Assembly (NCBI RefSeq): GCF_036881825.1
Contig: NZ_JBAJMW010000009.1
Coordinates: 72,787 to 136,786 of the forward strand
Direction of reading: 5' to 3'
From: Tersicoccus mangrovi
GTDB lineage: Bacteria; Actinomycetota; Actinomycetes; Actinomycetales; Micrococcaceae
Length of the DNA stretch: 64,000 bases
Under the pieces are notes generated by a model, which saw only the letters and a list, made by a program, of their open reading frames with translations, searched no databases and was not told the DNA's origin. Both the position numbers and the translations under genes were made by a program. The first letter of the stretch is position 1; every line of letters begins with the position of its first letter. Of this stretch, positions 52,035 to 59,552 are shown piece by piece.

Positions 52035-52136
52035 GCACCCATCCCACCACAGCACGCCACCCCGCGAGGGAACCTGGACGCGCCCTCTCGGTCCCGGAGT
52101 CGAGTCGAAGCCTCCGGATGGGGCATGCTCGATCAC

Positions 52137-53732
52137 ATGGACGCAGCAGAGGGCACGACGACCGGAGACGCCGACGCCCGCCCGAGTGCCTTCCCGGCGA
52201 CGGCGGCGACGCCGTGGTTGCTGGTCGCGACCGCCGTGGTGGGCGTGTCGCTGGCCGGGGTGCTGTACCTCGCCGTTGACCGGATGCGTCTGGTCGGCCT
52301 CGTGCCCGGTGCGACCGCCGGGAACATCGGCGGGGCGGACGTGTCGATGATCCTGACGTCGATCGCCTGGGCCCTGTTCCTGCTGGCCGGTGTCCTCGCC
52401 TCCCGTTGCCTCCGCCGCGTCAGCGCCGGGCTCGGGTGGGCCGTCGTCCTGGGCGGAGGAATACTGATCGCCCTCGCGGTGCTGAGCGCCCCGCCCTCGA
52501 CGAGCAACGACTCCGCGCGGTACGCGTGGGACGGCATCGTTCAGCGTGCCGGCATCTCGCCCTTCGCGCACGTGCCCGCCGATCCGGCGCTGGCGTCGCT
52601 GCGCCCGGACTGGCTGGTCGGTCCCCAGCTGCCGGGCGGCGGATGCGATCCCACCCGTTTCCCGTCGGACCCGAACGTCCAGGACGGGCTGTGCTTCGCC
52701 ATCAACCGCCCGACCGTGCCCACCATCTACCCGCCCGTGGCCGAGCTGTACTTCTTCCTCGTCCGCATGGGTGTGCCCGCCGAGGTGGGTTTCATCGCCC
52801 TGCAGGTCGCCGGCGCGGTCCTCGTGGTCGGCGTCACGGTCGTCCTGCTGCGCCTTCTCGGTCGTGGACGCCGGGACCGAGCGCTCTGGTGGGCCTGGTG
52901 CCCTGCGGTGGCCATGGAGGGCATCAACAACGCCCACGTCGACCTGCTCGCCGCCGTCCTGCTGCTCCCCGCCGTGCTGCTGCTCGCCCGCGGCCGCGTG
53001 ACCACCTCGGCGGTGGCCTTCGGTGCCGCGGTGGCCACGAAGGTGCTACCGGTCCTCGCCGCCGTGGGCCTGCTCTACCGCAGACCGGTCCGCTTCGTGC
53101 TGGTGGCGGCCGCCACCGTCGTCGTCTCCTACGTGCCCTACGTGCTGTGGTCCGGCGCCGACGTCCTCGGCTTCCTGCCCGGATATCTGCGGGAGGAGGG
53201 CTATTCCAGCGGCGGCCAGTCCACCCGGTTCGCCCTGCTGACGACGGTGCTGCCGACCACGGCCGCCGGCGCGGCGGGGATCGCGATCGTCGCCGTCCTG
53301 GCCGCGCTGCTGTGGTGGCGGTGGGGTCGGCGGGCACCGACGGGCGACGGACCGGGACCGTGGGACGCTCAGTGCCTCTTCCTCGGTCTCGCGCTGCTGG
53401 TGGTCAGTCCCACCTACCCCTGGTACACCCTGATGATCGTCCCCCTCGCCGTGTTGACCGGGCGCTGGGAGAGCCTCGGCGTGCCGCTGGCGCTGACGGT
53501 CATGTACAACTTCGCGATCGCCGACGACCGCCTCGTCTGGGCGCGTGGCGCGACCGGTGCCGCCCTCGTCGTCCTGGTCGTCGTCACGGCCCTGCGCATC
53601 TCGGCTCGGCGCCGGACCGCGCGTCGCTCGGCGGAGCGCGGGAGCGAGCAGGCACCGGGCCTAGAGGCCGAAGGTCTCCGTGTCCTCGAAGGGGCCGACG
53701 ACGACGGTGCTGCGCGGGCCGGAGGCCAGTGA
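52137..53732 (+). CDS. Polytopic membrane glycosyltransferase, GT87/DUF2029-like
   Basis: A 531-residue membrane protein with about eleven helices. NDSARYAWDGIVQRAGISPFAHVP (seen as NDSARYAWDGIV and QRAGISPFAHVP), TIYPPVAEL and MEGINNAHVDLLAA resemble polyprenyl-phosphate-sugar-dependent mannosyltransferases. It would use a lipid-linked sugar such as a product of the nearby GT2. The ATG at 52137 follows CATGCT by 7 nt; the ATG at 52125 is an alternative. Its last 72 bp overlap the convergent M16 peptidase gene. The counterpart I recall in M. tuberculosis is Rv0541c. Confidence 0.77.
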   Translation: MDAAEGTTTGDADARPSAFPATAATPWLLVATAVVGVSLAGVLYLAVDRMRLVGLVPGATAGNIGGADVSMILTSIAWALFLLAGVLASRCLRRVSAGLGWAVVLGGGILIALAVLSAPPSTSNDSARYAWDGIVQRAGISPFAHVPADPALASLRPDWLVGPQLPGGGCDPTRFPSDPNVQDGLCFAINRPTVPTIYPPVAELYFFLVRMGVPAEVGFIALQVAGAVLVVGVTVVLLRLLGRGRRDRALWWAWCPAVAMEGINNAHVDLLAAVLLLPAVLLLARGRVTTSAVAFGAAVATKVLPVLAAVGLLYRRPVRFVLVAAATVVVSYVPYVLWSGADVLGFLPGYLREEGYSSGGQSTRFALLTTVLPTTAAGAAGIAIVAVLAALLWWRWGRRAPTGDGPGPWDAQCLFLGLALLVVSPTYPWYTLMIVPLAVLTGRWESLGVPLALTVMYNFAIADDRLVWARGATGAALVVLVVVTALRISARRRTARRSAERGSEQAPGLEAEGLRVLEGADDDGAARAGGQ

Positions 53733-54980
53733 CCGGGCCAGCTCGGTGACCTGGGCCGTCGTCACCCGCTGCACGCGGTCGAGCGACTCGTCCAGGTCGA
53801 TGAACCGGCCATGCACGAGCTCGGCGCGGCCCAGACGCGACATCCGTGACGCGGTGTCCTCGAGTCCGAGGACGAGACCGCCCCGCAGCTGCCCCTTGGC
53901 GCGGTCCAGTTCGTCGGCGTCGAGCCCGTGGTCGGCCAGCCGGGCGAGCTCGGACTCGAGCAGCCCGAGCACCTCGGGCACCCGGGCCGGGGAGCACCCC
54001 GCGTAGAGGCCGACGTAGCCGGCGTCCGCGTACCCCGCGGCGAACGAGTACGTCGAGTAGGCCAGGCCGCGCTTCTCGCGGATCTCCTGGAACAGGCGGG
54101 AGGACATGCCGCCGCCGAGCGCGGCGTTGAGGACGCTGAGGGAGAACCGCCGATCGTCGGTGGCGTTCAGGCCCGCGGTGCCCAGGATGATGTTGGCCTG
54201 CTCGACGGGCCGCTGGACCACGCGCAGGTCGGTGACGGGGGTGATGACGGCCGCCGCCTCGGAGCGCCGGTCCACCGGCACGGCGTCCGGGTCGAGCTCC
54301 CACCCGGACCGGTGCAGCGCCTCGAGCACGAGGCCGCACACGGCGTCGTGGTCCAGGCTCCCGGCGGCGGTGACGACGAGCTCGTCCGGCCGGTAGTAGC
54401 GCCGATAGTGCGCGGCCACGGATTCGCGGCCGACGCTGCGGATGACGTCGGGGGTGCCGCCGATGGGCCGGCCCAGCGCGTGATCGCCGAGCACTGCCTC
54501 GGCGAAGCGCTCGTGCGCGACGTCGGCCGGGTCGTCGCTGGCCATCGCCAGCTCCTCGAGGATGACGGTGCGCTCCTGCTCGAGCTCGTCCGGGTCCAGG
54601 GACGCGGAGGTCACCATGTCGGCCATCGTCGCGATCGCCATCGGCAGGTGCTCGTCGAGCACGTGCGCGTAGTAGCAGGTGCTCTCCTTCGCCGTCGCGG
54701 CGTTGGACTCGCCGCCGACGGCGTCGAACGCCGAGGCGATGTCGAGGGCCGACCGCGTCGGGGTGCCCTTGAACAGCAGGTGCTCGAGGAAGTGGGTCGA
54801 GCCGTACTCGCCGGCCGCCTCGTCGCGGGAGCCGACCGCGATCCAGAAGCCGACGGTGACGGCGCGCTGGCCGGGCATCGCCTCGGTGAGCACCCGCACG
54901 CCGCCGGGCAGCACGGAGCGCCGGACGGGCGAGTCGGGGGCCGTGGGCCATCCGGACGCCGTGGTGGAGGCGGAGGTCAT
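53661..54980 (-). CDS. M16 family zinc metallopeptidase
   Basis: A 439-residue pitrilysin/processing-peptidase-like protease. The inverted zinc motif HFLEHLLFKGT (HxxEH near residue 63) and the distal Glu in LEQERTVILEELAM are present, as is the C-domain GGGMSSRLFQEIREKRGLAY (seen as GMSSRLFQEIREKRG). It follows pnp, a conserved actinobacterial pairing. AAGGAG precedes the ATG. The natural substrate is unknown. Confidence 0.9.
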   Translation of the reverse strand: MTSASTTASGWPTAPDSPVRRSVLPGGVRVLTEAMPGQRAVTVGFWIAVGSRDEAAGEYGSTHFLEHLLFKGTPTRSALDIASAFDAVGGESNAATAKESTCYYAHVLDEHLPMAIATMADMVTSASLDPDELEQERTVILEELAMASDDPADVAHERFAEAVLGDHALGRPIGGTPDVIRSVGRESVAAHYRRYYRPDELVVTAAGSLDHDAVCGLVLEALHRSGWELDPDAVPVDRRSEAAAVITPVTDLRVVQRPVEQANIILGTAGLNATDDRRFSLSVLNAALGGGMSSRLFQEIREKRGLAYSTYSFAAGYADAGYVGLYAGCSPARVPEVLGLLESELARLADHGLDADELDRAKGQLRGGLVLGLEDTASRMSRLGRAELVHGRFIDLDESLDRVQRVTTAQVTELARSLASGPRSTVVVGPFEDTETFGL

Positions 54981-55121
54981 GCGTCGCTCCTTCGAAGGAC
55001 GAGCAAGGGTGGGCGGGAACGATGTCCCGCGGAAGACGGCAGGAGGCCCGCCGCACGTGGCGGCGGACCCCCTGGCGGAGCCTGTCAGGCCGTGTCGTCC
55101 CGAGAGACCGGGACGGGCGGA

Positions 55122-57392
55122 TCAGCCCTCGGCCGGAGCCTCGGCGTGAGCCCGCTCGCCGGCCGCGCCGGAACCGGTGTCCGCGTCATCGTCGACGACG
55201 GGAGCCAGCGACAGCTTGCCGCGGTCGTCCACCTTGGTGATCTCGACCTGGACCTTCTGGCCGACGCCGACGACGTCCTCGACGTTGTCGACCCGCTTGC
55301 CCCCGGCCAGCTTGCGCAGCTCGGAGATGTGCAGCAGGCCGTCCTTGCCCGGGGTCAGCGAGACGAACGCGCCGAACGTCGTGGTCTTGACCACGGTGCC
55401 CAGGTAGCGCTCCCCCACCTCGGGGACCTGCGGGTTGGCGATCGCGTTGATCGCCGACCGCGCGGCCTCCGCGGACGGGCCGTCGGTGGCGCCGATGTAC
55501 ACGGTGCCGTCGTCCTCGATGGAGATGTCCGTGCCGGTGTCGTCCTGGATCTGGTTGATCATCTTGCCCTTGGGCCCGATGACCTCGCCGATCTTGTCGA
55601 CCGGGACGCGGACGCTGATCACGCGCGGCGCGAACTCGCTCATCTCGTCCGGGCCGTCGATCGCCGCGGCGAGGACCCCGAGGATGTGCAGGCGGGCCTC
55701 ACGGGCCTGGGTCAGCGCGGCGGCCAGCACGGAGGCGGGGATGCCGTCGAGCTTGGTGTCGAGCTGGATCGCGGTGACGAACTCGCTCGTGCCGGCGACC
55801 TTGAAGTCCATGTCGCCGAACGCGTCCTCGGCGCCGAGGATGTCGGTCAGCGCCGCGTAGCGGGTCTCACCGTCGACCTGGTCGGAGACCAGGCCCATGG
55901 CGATGCCGGCCACCGGGGCGCGCAGCGGCACACCGGCGTTGAGCAGGGACAGGGTCGAGGCGCACACGGAGCCCATCGACGTCGAGCCGTTGGAGCCCAG
56001 CGCCTCGGAGACCTGGCGGATCGCGTAGGGGAACTCCTCGCGCGTCGGCAGCACCGGGACGATGGCACGCTCGGCGAGCGCGCCGTGCCCGATCTCGCGC
56101 CGCTTGGGCGAGCCGACCCGGCCGGTCTCACCGACGGAGAACGGCGGGAAGTTGTAGTTGTGCATGTACCGCTTGTGCTTGACGGGCGACAGCGAGTCGA
56201 TCTGCTGCTCCATCTTGAGCATGTTCAGCGTGGTGACACCCAGGATCTGGGTCTCGCCGCGCTCGAAGATCGCGGAACCGTGCACGCGCGGCAGCACCTC
56301 GACCTCGGCGGTCAGTGCGCGGATGTCGGTCAGGCCACGGCCGTCGATGCGGACCTGCTCGCGCAGGATGCGCTGGCGGACGACCTTCTTGGTCACGGCG
56401 TTGAACGCGCCGGCGACCTCCTTGCCACGGCCTTCGAACGGTGCGCCCTCACCGGCGAGCCGGTCGACGGTCGCCTTGATCAGGGCGTCGGACGCGGCCT
56501 CGCGCTCCTGCTTCGCGGCGATGGCGAAGACGCGGCCGATCTCGTCGGACGCCTCGGCGGCGACGACGTCGTAGACGTCCTGCTCGTAGTCCTTGAAGAC
56601 CGGCAGCTCGAGGGCCGGCTTCTGCGCGCGCTGCGCCAGGTCGGACTGCGCGTCGCACAGGGCGCGGATGAACGGCTTGGCCGCCTCCAGGCCCTCGGCG
56701 ACGGTCTCCTCGGTCGGAGCCGGGGCGCCCTGCTCCTTGATGAGCGTCCAGGCGTTGTCGGTGGCCTCGGCCTCGACCATCATGATGGCGACGTCATCCG
56801 CAACGACGCGACCCGCGACGACCATCGAGAAGACGGCGTTCTCCAATTCGGAGTGCTTCGGGAAGGCGACCCACTGGGCGCTGCCGGAACCGTCGGTCAC
56901 GAGCGCGACGCGCACGCCACCGATCGGGCCGGAGAACGGTGCACCGGTCAGCTGGGTGGACATGGACGCGGCGTTGATGGCCACGGCGTCGTACAGCTCG
57001 TCCGGGTTGACGGACATGACCGTGATGACGACCTGGACCTCGTTGCGCAGGCCCTTGGTGAAGGCCGGGCGCAGCGGGCGGTCGATCAGGCGGCAGGCGA
57101 GGATGGCGTCCGTGCTGGGACGGCCCTCACGCCGGAAGAAGGAACCGGGGATGCGGCCGGCGGCGTACATCCGCTCCTCCACGTCCACGGTCAGGGGGAA
57201 GAAGTCGAAGCCCTCGCGCGGCGACTTGCCGATCGCGGTGGCCGACAGCATCGACGTGTCGTCGTCGATGTACACCATTGCCGAACCGGCAGCCTGCTGG
57301 GCCAGCCGACCGGTCTCGAAGCGGATGGTGCGCTTGCCGAAGCTGCCGTTGTCGATGACGGCCTCGGCGTACTTGATCTCGGGACCCTCCAT
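55122..57392 (-). CDS. pnp: Polyribonucleotide nucleotidyltransferase (PNPase)
   Basis: A 756-residue 3'-5' phosphorolytic exoribonuclease of the RNA degradosome. Two RNase PH domains (EGFDFFPLTVDVEERMYAAGR seen as FFPLTVDVEERMYAAG; RYMHNYNFPPFSVGETGRVG seen as MHNYNFPPFSVGE) flank an all-helical linker, followed by a KH domain (GEVIGPKGKMINQIQ, near residue 600) and an S1 domain (FGAFVSLTPGKDGLLHISEL). The start at 57392 follows an extended Shine-Dalgarno GGAGGTGA by about 8 nt; 24 upstream codons open in frame are not conserved. It is downstream of rpsO. Confidence 0.96.
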   Translation of the reverse strand: MEGPEIKYAEAVIDNGSFGKRTIRFETGRLAQQAAGSAMVYIDDDTSMLSATAIGKSPREGFDFFPLTVDVEERMYAAGRIPGSFFRREGRPSTDAILACRLIDRPLRPAFTKGLRNEVQVVITVMSVNPDELYDAVAINAASMSTQLTGAPFSGPIGGVRVALVTDGSGSAQWVAFPKHSELENAVFSMVVAGRVVADDVAIMMVEAEATDNAWTLIKEQGAPAPTEETVAEGLEAAKPFIRALCDAQSDLAQRAQKPALELPVFKDYEQDVYDVVAAEASDEIGRVFAIAAKQEREAASDALIKATVDRLAGEGAPFEGRGKEVAGAFNAVTKKVVRQRILREQVRIDGRGLTDIRALTAEVEVLPRVHGSAIFERGETQILGVTTLNMLKMEQQIDSLSPVKHKRYMHNYNFPPFSVGETGRVGSPKRREIGHGALAERAIVPVLPTREEFPYAIRQVSEALGSNGSTSMGSVCASTLSLLNAGVPLRAPVAGIAMGLVSDQVDGETRYAALTDILGAEDAFGDMDFKVAGTSEFVTAIQLDTKLDGIPASVLAAALTQAREARLHILGVLAAAIDGPDEMSEFAPRVISVRVPVDKIGEVIGPKGKMINQIQDDTGTDISIEDDGTVYIGATDGPSAEAARSAINAIANPQVPEVGERYLGTVVKTTTFGAFVSLTPGKDGLLHISELRKLAGGKRVDNVEDVVGVGQKVQVEITKVDDRGKLSLAPVVDDDADTGSGAAGERAHAEAPAEG

Positions 57393-57719
57393 GAAGAAGG
57401 TCACCTCCGTTTCTGTGATCGTGGCCGCGCCTCCGCCCCGCGCGGGACTCCGCGCGGGTGGCAACCGGTCTTCGATCGAGATCCCCGGGGCGGTTCCGCG
57501 TCGTGAGGACGTGGCGCCCGGAGATCACTACCGAGGACCGCAGCTGCCGTCGGGGGCGCTGGCCGGGATTGTTCGGGTTCCTGCTGCATCGTTCACCGGC
57601 CGGGGCCGGTCCAGCAGGAACAGGAAAGGCGGCCGACACCGGTCCCCGTCCGGCGGATCGACCGCCGGTCCGGGCACGTGGGTGTCCAGCCGCCTTCCAG
57701 TGTATCGGTGCGGACGCGC
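57393..57719 (-). other. Structured rpsO-pnp spacer with three hairpins
   Basis: No gene lies here. In transcription order: CCGGCGG/CCGCCGG (57650-57668, loop 5); GTTCCTGCTG with CAGCAGGAAC (57577-57586 and 57612-57621) enclosing a small GC hairpin; and CCCGCGCGG/CCGCGCGGG (57437-57458, loop 4), about 45 nt before pnp. The first two could end rpsO transcripts; the third lies in the pnp leader. In E. coli the same spacer carries a terminator and an RNase III-processed, PNPase-autoregulated hairpin; a similar role here is inferred. Confidence 0.6.
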
Positions 57720-57989
57720 TCAGCGGCGCAGGCCGAGCCGTTCGATCAGGGACCGGTACCGGGTGATGTCGGTGTCGTGCAGGTAGGTCAGCAGCCGGCG
57801 ACGGCGGCCGACCAGGGCCATCAGACCACGACGGGTGTGGTGGTCGTGCTTGTGCACCTTCAGGTGTTCGGTCAGGTCCCGGATCCGCTGGGACAGCAGG
57901 GCCACCTGGACCTCGGGCGAACCGGTGTCGCCCTCGACGGTGGCGTAGTCGCTCATGATCTGCTGCTTCGTGGCGGCATCGAGTGCCAT
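57720..57989 (-). CDS. rpsO: 30S ribosomal protein S15
   Basis: An 89-residue S15 that binds 16S rRNA helices early in 30S assembly. GDTGSPEVQVALLSQRI, HLKVHKHDHHTRRGL and RRRLLTYL are diagnostic. AAGGAG precedes the ATG. A TAGACT -10 lies at 58100-58105. Normally ribF lies just upstream; here a ScyD-like gene on the other strand intervenes. Confidence 0.97.
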   Translation of the reverse strand: MALDAATKQQIMSDYATVEGDTGSPEVQVALLSQRIRDLTEHLKVHKHDHHTRRGLMALVGRRRRLLTYLHDTDITRYRSLIERLGLRR

Positions 57990-58099
57990 GGGTAACTCCT
58001 TCGAGTCAGTACCGTGTCAGAGAAGATGCCGTGACGGTCCCCGAGGGGTGGCACGACGCGGGACCGGCAACCACGGACTGCAGCCGGACCCGACGGATC

Positions 58100-58105
58100 A
58101 GTCTA
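58100..58105 (-). promoter_or_regulatory. Possible rpsO -10 element
   Basis: TAGACT on the minus strand, giving a leader of about 105 nt before rpsO. No -35 match was found. Confidence 0.4.
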
Positions 58106-58111
58106 TCAGGA

Positions 58112-58155
58112 CCGTGGACAGGCCCGTGGACAGGGGGATGCCGGGCGTCTACCCT
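58112..58155 (+). promoter_or_regulatory. Promoter of the ScyD-like gene with a direct repeat
   Basis: -35 TGGACA (58127-58132), 17-bp spacer, -10 TACCCT (58150-58155). An 11-bp direct repeat CCGTGGACAGG (58112-58122, 58124-58134) has a 12-bp period and covers the -35, as expected for an operator read from one face of the helix. The rest of this 303-bp rpsO-ScyD gap shows no gene. Confidence 0.55.
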
Positions 58156-58292
58156 GTGTGCTGTTCAGCGATCCCACCAGGGGTGGTGGGGGTGCGCGCG
58201 GCCCGGTCCGTCCCGGGTGCGCCAGGTCTGCTGCGGGGGGACCATGTGGCTCGACGCCGGGTCTCGCCGCCCACTCGCCATCGGAGTCACCC

Positions 58293-59456
58293 ATGCGCCG
58301 AACACTCATCTCGCTGTGCACCGCTCTCACCCTGGCCCTCACCGGGGCCGTCGCGGCCGGGCCCGCGCAGGCCGCCGCCCGGGCGCCGTCGCCCGGCACC
58401 CCGACGCCGGTCACCGCGGCGAACCTGGTCACCCCGCTCTCCGTGGCCGCCGGCCGCGGCAGCTCCGTGCTCTTCACCCAGAACTTCGCCGGGCTGCTCG
58501 ACCGCACGGACGCGAACGGCAACGTCTCCACCGTGTACCGGACGAGCACGCCCGGCGCGGAGGTCGGCGCCGTGTCCTACCGCTACGGCGTCACCGTCTT
58601 CGCCGAGAACACCGGCGCCGGCAGTGAGAACCCCGCCATCACCACGGGCCTGATCAAGGCGATCCTGCCCGGCGGCCGCGTCGTCACCCTCGCCGACGTG
58701 GCCACCCACGAGGAGCAGACCAATCCGGACGGCAACGTCCGGTACGGGTTCCGGGACCTGCCGGCCTCGTGCCTGGCGCAGGTACCGGCCGAGGTCCCGG
58801 CGTCCTACACCGGTCACGTCGACTCGCACGCGTACGCCACCGAGCCGACCCTGAACGGCGTCTACGTCGCGGACGCGGGCGGCAACGACATCGTCGTCGT
58901 CAACCCCTGGACCCACAGCGTCCGCACCGTCGCGGTGCTGCCGCCCTCGGTCACCCACGTGACCGCCCAGGCCGCGCAGGCCACCGGGCTGCCGGCGTGC
59001 ACGGTGGGACACGACTACTACTTCGAGCCGGTGCCCACGGACGTGCGGAAGGGCTGGGACGGCTGGCTGTACGTCTCGACGCTGCCGGGCGGCCCGGAGG
59101 ACCCGTCGCTGGGCGCGCGCGGTGCCGTCTACCGCGTCAACCCGCGCACCGGCGCGACGCAGCTGGTCGCGAGCGGGCTGGCCTCCCCCACGGGGTTGGC
59201 GTTCAGCCCGCGCGGCGACCTGTACGTGGCGGAGCTGTTCGGCAATCGCGTCTCGGTGATCACGCGAGGCTCGCACACGGCGCGGCCGTTCCTGTCGGTG
59301 CCGCTGCCGGCCGACGTGTCGGTCAAGGGCTGCACGCTGTACGTGACCACCAACGCGCTGCCGGGCGACAACACGCCGCCCGCGGGTCAGGTCGTCAAGG
59401 TCACCCTGGCGGGCGAGCGGCGCGGTGCCGTCGGCCCGAACCAGGACGCCGACTGA
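58293..59456 (+). CDS. Secreted ScyD/ScyE-like beta-propeller protein
   Basis: A 387-residue exported protein. The signal peptide (MRRTLISLCTALTLALTGAV, cut near AQA-A) is followed by repeated propeller-like blades (GLLDRTDANGNVSTVYRT, NGVYVADAGGNDIVVVNPWT, TGLAFSPRGDLYVAELFGNR), as in NHL/ScyD-type proteins. Two Cys pairs may form disulfides. The role is unknown; cyanobacterial ScyD/ScyE are linked to scytonemin but that pathway is absent. GGAG precedes the ATG. It is inserted between ribF and rpsO and has its own promoter. Confidence 0.78.
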   Translation: MRRTLISLCTALTLALTGAVAAGPAQAAARAPSPGTPTPVTAANLVTPLSVAAGRGSSVLFTQNFAGLLDRTDANGNVSTVYRTSTPGAEVGAVSYRYGVTVFAENTGAGSENPAITTGLIKAILPGGRVVTLADVATHEEQTNPDGNVRYGFRDLPASCLAQVPAEVPASYTGHVDSHAYATEPTLNGVYVADAGGNDIVVVNPWTHSVRTVAVLPPSVTHVTAQAAQATGLPACTVGHDYYFEPVPTDVRKGWDGWLYVSTLPGGPEDPSLGARGAVYRVNPRTGATQLVASGLASPTGLAFSPRGDLYVAELFGNRVSVITRGSHTARPFLSVPLPADVSVKGCTLYVTTNALPGDNTPPAGQVVKVTLAGERRGAVGPNQDAD

Positions 59457-59485
59457 GCCCGAGGTGACGGGTGGGGCCGCGTCCC

Positions 59486-59505
59486 GGACGGGACCGGCCC
59501 CGTCC
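59486..59505 (+). terminator. Hairpin after the ScyD-like gene
   Basis: GGACGGG (59486-59492) pairs with CCCGTCC (59499-59505) around 6 nt, 30 nt after the stop codon. A further palindrome GTCCGTCGACGGAC follows at 59502-59515. Confidence 0.5.
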
Positions 59506-59519
59506 GTCGACGGACCGGG

Positions 59520-59552
59520 CGCCCGGTCACACCCTTCGGGAGTGACCGGGCG
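59520..59552. terminator. Hairpin at the convergent ScyD-ribF ends
   Basis: CGCCCGGTCAC (59520-59530) pairs perfectly with GTGACCGGGCG (59542-59552), loop 11 nt. It spans the ribF stop codon and could terminate transcription from either side. Confidence 0.55.

Noticed and set aside
50892..52136. Long N-terminal extension of the GT87-like gene
   Set aside because: The extension is antisense to the molybdo-oxidoreductase and has no membrane or domain signal; the ATG at 52137 or 52125 fits better.
53928..57506. 1192-codon open frame on the + strand
   Set aside because: It is antisense to the M16 peptidase and pnp, both clearly real, with composition typical of GC-driven shadow frames.
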